A stretch of 64,000 bases of DNA from Longimicrobium terrae (GTDB taxonomy: Bacteria; Gemmatimonadota; Gemmatimonadetes; Longimicrobiales; Longimicrobiaceae). The stretch lies in assembly GCF_014202995.1 (NCBI RefSeq), contig NZ_JACHIA010000006.1, positions 62,001 through 126,000 on the forward strand, read 5' to 3'. The notes beneath the pieces were generated by a model. The model searched no databases. It was not told where the DNA came from and saw only the letters and a program-made list of their open reading frames with translations. This document shows, piece after piece, positions 54,730-63,066 of this stretch. The translations under genes were made by a program, and so were the position numbers. The stretch's first letter is position 1. Each line of letters opens with the position of its first letter.

Positions 54730-54852
54730 CGAAGTCGTACATGGCCTGCCAGCATTCACCAAGCTTGCTTTCCACGCTGCCTACACATACATTTCACGAC
54801 GTAGTTTAACACAGCGTAGTTCCCGCTTGCCACTCTCGCGAAAGGACCGCCC

Positions 54853-55047
54853 ATGAACAAGCTGAAGCTGGACATGGAGAAGCTCGCAATCGACTCGTTC
54901 GACGTCGGGGACGAACGCGAGGACACCGGAACCGTACGGGCGAACGACACCCAGTATCCCCACACGCATTCGTGCCGCACGGGCGTAAGCTTCTGCGCGA
55001 AGTGCTACTACTCGGCCAACCTCTGCGAATGCGGCGTCACCCCCTGA
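54853..55047 (+). CDS. RiPP-like precursor peptide (KLKLD leader, Cys-rich core)
   Basis: A 64-residue peptide. The leader MNKLKLDMEKLAIDSFDVGD has the K-L-K-L-D...L...SF pattern I know from pinensin-type and related lanthipeptide precursors in Bacteroidota and Gemmatimonadota, followed by the common G-T-V (TGTV) boundary. The core (about 28-64) has five cysteines (41, 48, 51, 58, 60) with Ser/Thr at 33, 38, 40, 43, 46, 54 and 63. An AAGGA site sits 8 bases before ATG 54853. No lanthionine synthetase or exporter is in this window, so modification would rely on a distant locus. It could also be a non-modified secreted Cys-rich peptide. A family T hairpin follows. Confidence 0.72.
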   Translation: MNKLKLDMEKLAIDSFDVGDEREDTGTVRANDTQYPHTHSCRTGVSFCAKCYYSANLCECGVTP

Positions 55048-55143
55048 TCGACGCCAGGATTCGGCGCGCGCGCGCGGAGGCAGTAGAGACCAGAAGAGGG
55101 CATAACGGCGGATCGAGCGCCGTCTGCCGGCTCTGAAAACAAA

Positions 55144-55173
55144 GCGGGGGAGCACCAGCCGGTGCTCCCCCGC
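55144..55173. terminator. Family T hairpin, copy 4
   Basis: GCGGGGGAGCACC / GGTGCTCCCCCGC with a 4-base loop, 97 bases after the RiPP-like gene, followed by GCGTTT. Confidence 0.82.
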
Positions 55174-55211
55174 GCGTTTGCGCCCGTGCCCCATCAGCCT
55201 CGCGCGGCGTG

Positions 55212-55706
55212 TCAGACGAAGTCGCGGCGGCGGCTCCAGAAGTAGAGCAGGAAAGGGGCGTGCAGGAGTACGAAGAAGAGCCCGCCCGTCCGCACCTGCG
55301 CCGGATCCGTCCCCGCCCCGCCCTGAGACGGCATCACCATGACGGCGAGGCACGAGAGCACCACCAGCGCGGAGATGCCGGTCGCGAGCCACCATCCCCA
55401 GCGGCGAAAGCGCTGCACGCCCCGCGCACAGGCAATCGTGAGCAAGATGATGGGAACGAAGCCCACCAGGATCATTCCGGGTTCCGCCGTGTCGCGGATG
55501 CTGGGCTCGCTCGTGAGCGGCAGCAGCAGAAAGAGCAGCGCGCTGAACGTGAACAGTGCCGCGGCCAGGTAGCAGCAGACGATGTAGATCTTGCCGATGA
55601 CGCCGTGGCCGCGGGCGGCGTGCAATGCCGGCGCGCCGCAGTGCGGGCAGGCCGGCGACGTATCGGACAGCGTTCCGCCACATTCCCTGCAGGTGATCAG
55701 CGTCAC
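55212..55706 (-). CDS. Zinc-ribbon membrane protein
   Basis: A 164-residue protein. An N-terminal zinc ribbon (ITCRECGGTLSDTSPACPHCGAP, Cys5, 8, 19, 22) is followed by four predicted TM helices (about 38-64, 76-92, 100-120 and 140-156). Similar small ribbon-plus-membrane proteins are common but uncharacterised. It starts at GTG 55706, with AGGGAG about eight bases upstream; the frame is open to 55763. The family T hairpin at 55144 lies just beyond its stop and could serve as its terminator. Confidence 0.75.
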   Translation of the reverse strand: MTLITCRECGGTLSDTSPACPHCGAPALHAARGHGVIGKIYIVCCYLAAALFTFSALLFLLLPLTSEPSIRDTAEPGMILVGFVPIILLTIACARGVQRFRRWGWWLATGISALVVLSCLAVMVMPSQGGAGTDPAQVRTGGLFFVLLHAPFLLYFWSRRRDFV

Positions 55707-56059
55707 AGGCAACTCCCTGGCGAGTAGAGGCGTGCGCGCCGCGGCGGGCCCCGCGGGCCACACCGGACGGCTTTCCGGTATCAGTTACGCAAGATCGGGG
55801 CAATACTGCGCGCCGCCCGGGACCCGCGCCGTCCTGTCGGTCCTGCAAATCCCCGCTTCGGGCTCGATCAATCCCACGTGCGCAGACGAGGACACCGTCG
55901 CATCCGCCGGCTGCGGCGGCGCTGGACGCGGATCGACTCGGTTCTGCTGACAAGAAAGCGGGGGAGCACCGTTCGGTGCTCCCCCGCTTTCATCCTCGCG
56001 TCGTCCCCGGACCTCTGCCCCGCCTCAGAGTCGAGGCGCGGCGGATGCCCCGGCCGGCC
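55707..56059. other. Intergenic region with possible thiC vestige and family T hairpin
   Basis: No gene is seen. At about 55878-55917 the plus strand reads GCAGACGAGGACACCGTCGC, which can be lined up with the last codons of thiC (GCGGACGCCGAGGAGACCGT); this is weak. The family T hairpin copy 5 lies 37 bases later. Confidence 0.45.
55955..55990. terminator. Family T hairpin, copy 5
   Basis: AAAGCGGGGGAGCACCG / CGGTGCTCCCCCGCTTT with a 2-base loop. The AAA/TTT ends make it usable in both directions. It may terminate the glycine-zipper gene at 56060. Confidence 0.85.
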
Positions 56060-56653
56060 TCAGCCCAGGCGGTCGGTGCGGTTCTCGATGCGGTCGCCGG
56101 CGCGCTCCACGGGGCCGCCGACATGGTCGGTGGCGTGCTCGATCTTGTCGCCCGCCGTCTCCGCCGCGTGTCCCGCGGTGTCCTTGGCGCGCTCCCAGCC
56201 GTGGCGAACCGAGCTTTCCACGCGGTCCCACGCGCCGTGCTCGTCATCCTTCCAGCCGCGGCGGATGTCGGTGGACACGTCGTTCCACTCGCGCCCCTTG
56301 TAGTCGGGGTTGTGCCCGGCAATGTGACCCGCCGCATACCCGGTGCGCGCGTGGTCGTAGCTCAGGTCGCGCGGACGCACCGTGTCGGCCTCATGGTGGC
56401 CGCGGAAGTACTTGTCGTCGTCTTCCGTGTAGTGCGCGGCCGCCTCGCTTACCGAGCGTCCCGCCCACCATCCGCCCACCGCGCCGGCGATGCCGCCGAT
56501 GAGGGTGCCCACCGGTCCGCCCACCGAGCCGATGGCCGCGCCGGCCAGCACGCCGCTGACACCGCCTGCGGCTTCGCCCAGCTCGTCCCCATGGCTGGGC
56601 TCGTGCGCGTGGTGCGTGCGTTCGATGGGCGAATGATCGTGGTCGTTTGTCAT
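56060..56653 (-). CDS. Glycine-zipper hydrophilic protein
   Basis: A 197-residue protein. A His/Glu/Asp-rich N-terminus (MTNDHDHSPIERTHHAHEPSHGDELGE) leads to a glycine-zipper segment (GGVSGVLAGAAIGSVGGPVGTLIGGIAGAVGGWWAG, about 30-65). A long, very hydrophilic C-terminal region follows, with repeated D/E-K-R-A-x-D helices (WERAKDTAGHAAETAGDKIEHATDHVGGPVERAGDRIE) like LEA or YtxH-type stress proteins. Such proteins are usually desiccation- or general-stress-related and membrane-associated; here this is inferred. It is a single gene with a family T hairpin downstream. Confidence 0.78.
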   Translation of the reverse strand: MTNDHDHSPIERTHHAHEPSHGDELGEAAGGVSGVLAGAAIGSVGGPVGTLIGGIAGAVGGWWAGRSVSEAAAHYTEDDDKYFRGHHEADTVRPRDLSYDHARTGYAAGHIAGHNPDYKGREWNDVSTDIRRGWKDDEHGAWDRVESSVRHGWERAKDTAGHAAETAGDKIEHATDHVGGPVERAGDRIENRTDRLG

Positions 56654-57468
56654 GGCTTTTTCCGCTGTTCGCGTAATCCCGTCCCGGCGTCCTCCGCGAG
56701 AACGCGGCGTTCAGGTTGGGGACCGCGTCGCAGTGCATGGCCCGCGCCACACTCCTGAATCAACGCTGGCACGCACCCCCGCGGGCAGGCGCCGCGAACG
56801 CAGGAACCACACGGAGGACGTCGGATGGGCGCCGGAACAATCCGCATCTGTTCTGGGCAGACTTTCATCAGTCGACCGTCATCCGCGATCACGGTCGATG
56901 AACGGCATGAGCGCCGGCGGACGGATATCCATCAATATGAATACCCGTTCACGAATCTCGCTCTGAGTGCTGCTGATCGATCAGCCGGTGGATCAGCTTC
57001 AGTGGATCAGCTTCTCCTCTCGCTCAACACGACCCCTGCGGCGGATCAACGGCGTGCCGCGCAGTGCCGTTCGGCGCCGTGCCCCGCAAACTGCCCTGAC
57101 GCGGGGGGACGCGGAGGTGGCGGGGGTGCGCGGGGGAACAGATGAGGGAGGGAGGCGCGGGCGGCGGAGCACCACCCCGCATCCAGGGTTGCTGGCCCGA
57201 GTGGAAGAAGTCGTAGGCGATTCGCCTTCAAACCGTTAGCTTGCGCACGCAGCGTTTGCGGCGTCCCCGGGCAGGCTTTGTCCAGCGTGGCTCGGTTGTC
57301 GCATTCCGGCGAGCCAGAGCCAGGAACGCCCGCCTCAACCCCGGCCTGTCCGCGCGGGAATCCGGAAAGACGGCGGCGCATTCACGCGTGCGCCGCCTCT
57401 GTGTTCCGCCCGTTCCAGAAACGCCCTCCGTCGCCCTCCCGCCCGGCGGATGCAACCAAGGTGGCCGC
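56654..57468. other. Long gap upstream of the hybrid-sensor kinase
   Basis: No gene is supported. A family G fragment lies at about 57075-57145 (CAAACTGCCCTGACGCGGGG, then GGACGCGGAGGTGGCGG). CCGTTAGCTTGCG near 57233 resembles the GTTAGATTG promoter cores at 14150 and 18969. The region around 56900-57020 is less GC-rich and contains three close copies of GTGGATCAGCTTC-like sequence. Confidence 0.5.
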
Positions 57469-60400
57469 TTGACCGTCACGATTCCGCCGGATGACGACCC
57501 CGCGCACGCGCCCGGGGTGAACGATCCCGCTCGCCTGTCCGCCCTGCGCGAAAGCGGCCTGCTGGACGCCGCCGCCGAGGAAGCCTTCGACCGCCTGACG
57601 CGGCTGGCGTCGGTGCTGGTGCATTCGCCCGCCACCTTCATCAGCCTGGTGGACGAAACGCGCGACTTCTACCTCTCCTGCGTGGGATTTCCCGACCCGC
57701 TCGCGCAGGAGCGGGAAATCCGCGGCCCCACCTTCTGCCACCTCGCCATCCAGAACAACGGCCCGCTCGTCATCCCCGACACCCGCGCCCGCCCCGAGTA
57801 CGCCCGCATCCCCACGGTGGAGACGCTGGGCGTGGCCGCGTACCTGGGCGTGCCTATCCGCGGCGCCGACGGAATGGTGCTGGGCTCCTTCTGCGCCATC
57901 GACTTCGTACCCCGCGCGTGGACCGACACCGAGGTGGAGGTCATGGTGCAGCTGGCCCGCTCCGCCGAGCGCGAGATCGAGCTGCGCCGCCGCATCCGCC
58001 AGGTGGAGGACCAGGGCGAGGAGATGCAGGCCCAGGCCGCCGAACTGGAGGCGCAGGTGGAAGAGGCCCGCGAGGCCGCCGAGCAGCTGGAGCGGCTGAA
58101 CGCGGCGCTCGAGGATGCACGCGCGGCGTCGGAAAGCGAGCGTGCACGGCTGCGTGAGGTCTTTGAGCAGGCACCGGTGGCCGTCGCGGTGGTGCGCGGG
58201 CCGGAGCACGTCTTTGAATCCGCCAATCCGGGCTACATCCGCATGGTGGGCGGGCGGCGGGTGGTGGGCAGGCGCGTGGCCGACGCGCTGCCGGAGGTGG
58301 TGGAGCAGGGCTTCATCGGCCTGCTTGACCAGGTGCGCGCCACGGGCGAGCCGTTCATCGGCACCGCCGTTCCGCTGGAGCTGCGGGATGAGTGGATGGG
58401 GACGGTGGAGGAGCGCTTCGTGGACTTCATCTACCACCCGCTGCGCGGCGCGGACGGCTCGGTGTCGGGGATCACCGCCATCATCACGGACGTGACGGAA
58501 AAGGTGCGCGCCGATGCCATCCGCGAGCAGGAACGCGAACGGCTGGCGCGGGTGGTGGCGCAGTTTCCGGGCGCGGTGGCGGTGCTGGAGGGGCCCGATC
58601 ACCGCTTTGTCGCGGCCAGCGAGCAGTACCGCGAGCGCGCCGCCGGGCGGGAAATGGTGGGCCGCCCCTTTCGCGAGGTGTATCCCGAGGTGGACGGGCA
58701 GGGCTACTTCGACCTGCTGGACCAGGTGTACGCCAGCGGCCGGGAATGGTCCGGCTCCGGGGTGACCGCGGCGTGGGACGGCGACGGCGACGGGATCGCG
58801 GAGGAGCACCGGATCGACATCGTCTACAAGCCGCTGCTGAACGCCGGCGGGCGCGTGGAGGGGATCGCCACGCAGTACCACATCGTGGATGAGCGCGAGC
58901 GCTCCGCCGAGGCCCTGCGCGCATCCGACGAGCGGTACCAGCTGGCCTCGCGCGCCACGGCGGACGTGATCTGGGATTGGGACCTTCAGGCGGACTGCAT
59001 CCGCTGGAACCCCGCGCTGGGGGAGCGCTTCGGACATCATCCATCCGACGGCGAGACCTCCGGGGGGTGGTGGCTGGAGCACATTCACCCGGACGACCGG
59101 GACAAGGTCGCCGAGGGAATCCACGCCGCCATCGACCGCGGCGCGGACACGTGGAGCGCGGAGTACCGCTTTCTGCGCGCGGACGGCGGCTACGCCGACG
59201 TGCTGGACCGCGGGCACGTGGCCCGGCCGCGGGAGGGCGCGGCGTCGCGCATGGTGGGGGCCATGCAGGACGTGACGGAGCAGAAGGCCGCGGATCAGCT
59301 GCGCCTGACCCTGTACGACGAGGCGGGGCGCGCCCGCGCCGAGGCGGACTACGCCAACCGCGCCAAGAGCCAGTTTCTGGCGCAGATGAGCCACGAGATC
59401 CGCACCCCCATCAACGCGGTGGTGGGCTACATCGACCTGCTGCAGGCGGGGGTGGCCGGCGACCTGAACGCGCAGCAGGCGGAGTACGTGGGGCGGGTGC
59501 GGGCCAGCGGGCAGCACCTGCTGGGGCTGGTGAGCGACATCCTGGATCTGTCCAAGGCCGAGGCGGGGGAGATGGAAGTGGCGCACGAGGCCACGCTCCT
59601 GCTGGGCACGACCGCGGCGGCGGTGGGGATGATCTCCCCGCTGGCGCAGTCCCGGGGCGTGCAGCTGCACGACGAATCGGTCTCCGCGGGCGAGGAGATG
59701 TACGTGGGCGACGAGGACCGGGTGCGGCAGGTGGCGGTAAACCTGCTTTCCAACGCGGTTCGCTTTACGGACGAGGGCGGGCGGGTCACCATCCGCTGCG
59801 CCGTGCGCGAGGCCCCGGCGGAGAGCGCGCTGGCCGGGCCGGGGCCGTGGCTGGCGGTGGAGGTGGAGGACACGGGCCGCGGCATTCCGGCCGGCGAGCT
59901 GGAGCGCATCTTCGAGCCGTTTTCGCAGGTGGATGGCGGGCACACGCGGCGCACGGGCGGCACCGGGCTGGGGCTGACCATCAGCCGGCGGTTCGCGCGG
60001 CTGATGGGTGGCGACCTCACCGTGCAGAGCGTGCTGGGCGAGGGAAGCCGCTTCGTGCTCTGGCTGCCCACGCCGGAAGGGGTGCATGCGCAGGCGGAGC
60101 TGCAGGGCGGCGCGGCGGGCGCGGCCGCGCCGACCAGTGGCGCCGACGAAGCGCCGGGTGATGTGTGGTTCTCGGGGTCGCCGGAGATCACGGGGCTGGC
60201 GGAGATCGGGCACCTGCTGGCCCGCGGCGCCGACGCGCTCAGCCGGCGCTTCGGCGAGCGCCTGCGCGGCGATCCGGCGCTGCCGCACGCGCGGGAGATG
60301 AACCGCGTGCAGCTGGAGGACCACGTCGCCACCTTTCTGCTGGAAACCGGCAAGATGCTCATCATTCTGGATGAGGGGCACGGCGATCCGGAGCTGATGC

Positions 60401-60648
60401 AGGACGGCACCAGCATCCAGCGGGTAATCTCCGAGCGGCACGGGGAGCAGCGCCGCCGCCTGGGGTGGACGGCGGACCACCTGCGGCGCGAGTTCGCGCT
60501 GCTGCGCGCGGAGGTGCACGCGCTGGTGGAGCGCGAGGCCGAAGGGCGCACCGCGGTGGAACTGGCGGGGGCGCTCAAGGTTCTGCAGCGCCTGCTGGAC
60601 CGCGCAGAGCTGCGCGGCCTGCGCGCGTTCGGCGGGCCGGACCGGTAG
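57469..60648 (+). CDS. GAF-PAS sensor histidine kinase with C-terminal RsbRD-like domain
   Basis: A cytosolic sensor kinase of 1059 residues. Order: GAF domain (about 15-165: LASVLVHSPATFISLVDETRDFYLS, IRGPTFCHLAI, LGVPIRGADGMVLGSFCAID), coiled coil (about 170-225), two PAS domains starting FEQAPVAVAVVRGPEH and VAQFPGAVAVLEGPDH, and a PAS_3 domain with WWLEHIHPDDRDKV. HisKA follows, with the phospho-acceptor His in FLAQMSHEIRTPINAVVGYI, then HATPase_c (NLLSNAVRFTDEGGRV, DTGRGIP, GTGLGLTISRRF). The last about 140 residues (REMNRVQLEDHVATFLLETGKML, SERHGEQRRRLGW) look like an RsbRD N-terminal-type helical domain. TTG 57469 has AAGGTGG upstream; no ATG fits. No cognate regulator is adjacent. Confidence 0.88.
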   Translation: MTVTIPPDDDPAHAPGVNDPARLSALRESGLLDAAAEEAFDRLTRLASVLVHSPATFISLVDETRDFYLSCVGFPDPLAQEREIRGPTFCHLAIQNNGPLVIPDTRARPEYARIPTVETLGVAAYLGVPIRGADGMVLGSFCAIDFVPRAWTDTEVEVMVQLARSAEREIELRRRIRQVEDQGEEMQAQAAELEAQVEEAREAAEQLERLNAALEDARAASESERARLREVFEQAPVAVAVVRGPEHVFESANPGYIRMVGGRRVVGRRVADALPEVVEQGFIGLLDQVRATGEPFIGTAVPLELRDEWMGTVEERFVDFIYHPLRGADGSVSGITAIITDVTEKVRADAIREQERERLARVVAQFPGAVAVLEGPDHRFVAASEQYRERAAGREMVGRPFREVYPEVDGQGYFDLLDQVYASGREWSGSGVTAAWDGDGDGIAEEHRIDIVYKPLLNAGGRVEGIATQYHIVDERERSAEALRASDERYQLASRATADVIWDWDLQADCIRWNPALGERFGHHPSDGETSGGWWLEHIHPDDRDKVAEGIHAAIDRGADTWSAEYRFLRADGGYADVLDRGHVARPREGAASRMVGAMQDVTEQKAADQLRLTLYDEAGRARAEADYANRAKSQFLAQMSHEIRTPINAVVGYIDLLQAGVAGDLNAQQAEYVGRVRASGQHLLGLVSDILDLSKAEAGEMEVAHEATLLLGTTAAAVGMISPLAQSRGVQLHDESVSAGEEMYVGDEDRVRQVAVNLLSNAVRFTDEGGRVTIRCAVREAPAESALAGPGPWLAVEVEDTGRGIPAGELERIFEPFSQVDGGHTRRTGGTGLGLTISRRFARLMGGDLTVQSVLGEGSRFVLWLPTPEGVHAQAELQGGAAGAAAPTSGADEAPGDVWFSGSPEITGLAEIGHLLARGADALSRRFGERLRGDPALPHAREMNRVQLEDHVATFLLETGKMLIILDEGHGDPELMQDGTSIQRVISERHGEQRRRLGWTADHLRREFALLRAEVHALVEREAEGRTAVELAGALKVLQRLLDRAELRGLRAFGGPDR

Positions 60649-60727
60649 CGTCCGCGTGTGCTGGGGTTGATCGCAGGGGAATCTCACCGCTTGGAGATCC
60701 CATTCGTGAACAGGCGTTCACAAAGGC

Positions 60728-60911
60728 GTCATCCTGAGGAGGCGCCGGATGATGCCGCCGACCCGCCGAACCTTGGCGCCGACGAAGGATCTGCTCTCCC
60801 CGCGAGAACAGGCGTGCGTGTCGCGACGTTGGCTCGGCGGGACGGTAGATCCTTCGGTCGCGCATGACCTCGGCGTGACAGAGAGGCCGGCGTACGCTCC
60901 CTCAGGATGAC
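60728..60911. repeat. MITE-like element with terminal inverted repeats
   Basis: A 184-base segment bounded by perfect 12-base inverted ends, GTCATCCTGAGG (60728-60739) and CCTCAGGATGAC (60900-60911). Inside is a second inverted pair, CGAAGGATCT / AGATCCTTCG (about 60783 and 60847). There is no coding potential. It could be a MITE or a large palindromic repeat. Confidence 0.75.
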
Positions 60912-61025
60912 ATGGCTGGGTGTGGTAACTGGCGTCCCCGCAACAACATTCATCCTCGGAATCACCGGACAAGGGGTGCGGACAACGTTCTCAAGACCAT
61001 CCGGATGGTGATCCACAGAAGAAAC

Positions 61026-61055
61026 GGGGGAGAGCACCGCGCGGTGCTCTCCCCC
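61026..61055 (-). terminator. Family T hairpin, copy 6
   Basis: GGGGGAGAGCACCGC / GCGGTGCTCTCCCCC, a perfect 30-base palindrome 39 bases past the serine hydrolase stop; TTGTTT lies on the plus side. Confidence 0.82.
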
Positions 61056-61094
61056 TTGTTTCATCCGATCGCGACCGGGACGGACCCGTCTGGA

Positions 61095-62834
61095 CTATGG
61101 CAGACGGGGCGCCGGGCCGGCGCGCCCGTTCTGGTTCAGGATCAGCCGCGTCACCGCACCCGCCGCGTCGCGCTCGAAATCGATCGTCGCGTTCAGATCC
61201 TGCGCGGTGAACCGGGTCTGCGTCACCGCCCCCAGCGTGATCTCGCGCTGGCCGGTCGCCTGCGCCTTGAGCACGTCCCCGTCGCGGCGGATGGTGAGCA
61301 CCAGTTCCGGGGTGAGCTGGTACCGGCCGGCGTACGCGTCCAGCACCGCCGCGGGAACCACGACCGAACCGGCCGCCGGGGGCGCCGCCGCATCCTCCAC
61401 CCGCTCATCCGTCCGCGGCGAAACCCCGTCTTCCGGCCCGATGCGGGGGCGCAGGCGCACGCCCGTCACCCGGCCGCCCTCGCGCACGAAGGTGAAGCGC
61501 GCGCCGGTGTTCACGCTCACGAACTGGTCGCGCGCCACGGGGCGCAGTTCCACCTTGGCGCCGCGCCCGCGCTGCACGTACAGCCGGCCGCCGTCGCGCG
61601 TAACGATGCGCCGGTCCGCGTCGCCCACGCGGTACACGCCCGTGTACGCATCCAGCGCGGACGGCGCCACGGCGATGGCTGGCGTAATGAATTCGCGCCC
61701 CAGCACCCGCTCGGCGATGCGGGTGGAGAACGTTTCGGGGTTGGCGAAATCACGCTCGGCGTTGCTCAGCACATAGACCAGCAGCCGCTCGGAGGGCATC
61801 CACATCCCGTGGCTGCTGAATCCGTTGATGTCGCCGCCGTGCTCCACCGTGGGCTGCCCCGCCAGCGTGCTGACGAACCAGCCGTAGCCGTACCCCGACG
61901 AACGCCCGCCGGGCAGCGCGTACGCCGTGTGGGCGCGCCGCCACGTTTCCGGCTTCAACAAGCGCCCTTCCGCGACCGCGTGGCCCCAGCGCAGCAGGTC
62001 GTCGGTGGTGGAAAGGATGGCGCCCGCGGCGTACGGATGCGTGGAACTCATGTACATGGCGTTCTGCAGCACGCGCCCGTCCGTGGTCGCGTAGCCGCGC
62101 ACCCGCCCGGGAATCACCGCCGTCTGCGTCTCCACCCGCGTGCCGCGCATCCCCAGCGGCTCAAAGATGCGCGTCCTCAGGAAGTCGGCGTAGCTCTGGC
62201 CGCTGATCTTTTCGATGATGGCGCCCAGCAGCACGTATCCCGAGTTGTTGTACCGCCAGTCCTGGCCCGGCGCAAAGTCCACTGGCTGGCCGCGAAAGAC
62301 GGAGATCAGCTCCGTGGGCGACAGGTCGTTGCGCAGCGTGGGCCGCCACTCGGGGATGTCCGTGTAGCTGCGGATGCCGGACGTGTGCGTCAGCAGGTGC
62401 TCCACGGTGATGCGGCGGCCCTGCGTGGGGTAGTCGGGGATGAACTCGGTGACGTCGTCATCCAGCGACAGCTTTCCCTCGTCCACCAGCATGAGCGCGG
62501 CGACGGCGGTGAACTGCTTGGTGATGGAGCCGATGCGCAGCACGTGCTCCGGCTGCAGCGGCACGCCGAGTTCCACGTCGGCCATGCCGTACGCCTTGCG
62601 CAGCAGCACCCGTCCGCCGCGCTCCACAATCACCGACGCGCCGGGCCCGCCGGCGGGGTACGTGGCCGCCAGCGCCGAATCGATGGCGGCGAGCGACGGG
62701 TCCACCACCACCTGCGCGGAGGCGGATGCCGGCGCGGGGGACTGGGCGCGCAGCAGCGCGGGCGCGGCGGGCGGAACGGCCACCAGCGCGGCGAGCGCGA
62801 GCCGGCGGACGGAGCGCATGCGTGCAATCATCAT
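61095..62834 (-). CDS. Exported serine hydrolase, beta-lactamase/class C family
   Basis: A 579-residue secreted serine hydrolase of the penicillin-binding-like (class C beta-lactamase, S12) fold. The signal region is MMIARMRSVRRLALAALVAVPPAAPALLRA. The catalytic Ser-x-x-Lys is in RIGSITKQFTAV, the Tyr-x-Asn motif is YNNSGYVLLG, and the third-motif region is VEHGGDINGFSS (HGG in place of KTG). Two C-terminal beta-rich modules (ALDAYTGVYRVGD and VLDAYAGRYQLTPELVLTIRRDG) are lipocalin-like repeats often found in this family. Possible roles are D-peptidase or esterase; a true beta-lactamase is less likely. Alternative starts are 62819 and 62909. Confidence 0.88.
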   Translation of the reverse strand: MMIARMRSVRRLALAALVAVPPAAPALLRAQSPAPASASAQVVVDPSLAAIDSALAATYPAGGPGASVIVERGGRVLLRKAYGMADVELGVPLQPEHVLRIGSITKQFTAVAALMLVDEGKLSLDDDVTEFIPDYPTQGRRITVEHLLTHTSGIRSYTDIPEWRPTLRNDLSPTELISVFRGQPVDFAPGQDWRYNNSGYVLLGAIIEKISGQSYADFLRTRIFEPLGMRGTRVETQTAVIPGRVRGYATTDGRVLQNAMYMSSTHPYAAGAILSTTDDLLRWGHAVAEGRLLKPETWRRAHTAYALPGGRSSGYGYGWFVSTLAGQPTVEHGGDINGFSSHGMWMPSERLLVYVLSNAERDFANPETFSTRIAERVLGREFITPAIAVAPSALDAYTGVYRVGDADRRIVTRDGGRLYVQRGRGAKVELRPVARDQFVSVNTGARFTFVREGGRVTGVRLRPRIGPEDGVSPRTDERVEDAAAPPAAGSVVVPAAVLDAYAGRYQLTPELVLTIRRDGDVLKAQATGQREITLGAVTQTRFTAQDLNATIDFERDAAGAVTRLILNQNGRAGPAPRLP

Positions 62835-63066
62835 CAAAGGAAACGGGTTGGATGGAGGTGCGTTCGGCGGGGCCAGCCGGGTACGGCGCGCGGACGGGGC
62901 GGGTTTCATCTCCCCGCGGCCACTTCCCGCCGGACGGCGGCCGCGGCGGACGGGAATCCGCCGCGCGGACCGGGCGAAACCGGGGAACCCGCGGGCCAAA
63001 TTGTTGTATGCAAGCGCGTTGCGCCGCGGCCCCCATTGGCCGCGGCTCCTGTTTGGGGAGGCATGG

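Noticed and set aside
56652-56966. 104-codon plus-strand ORF upstream of the sensor kinase
   Set aside because: No ribosome site, composition like the antisense shadows, no family resemblance.
57382-60687. 1101-codon minus-strand frame
   Set aside because: Exact antisense of the sensor kinase; it lacks domains, while the plus strand has GAF, PAS, HisKA and HATPase motifs.
61095-62834. Class C beta-lactamase / antibiotic-resistance call for the serine hydrolase
   Set aside because: The third motif is HGG rather than KTG, and the C-terminal lipocalin-like repeats are typical of general S12-type hydrolases, so a resistance function is not supported.
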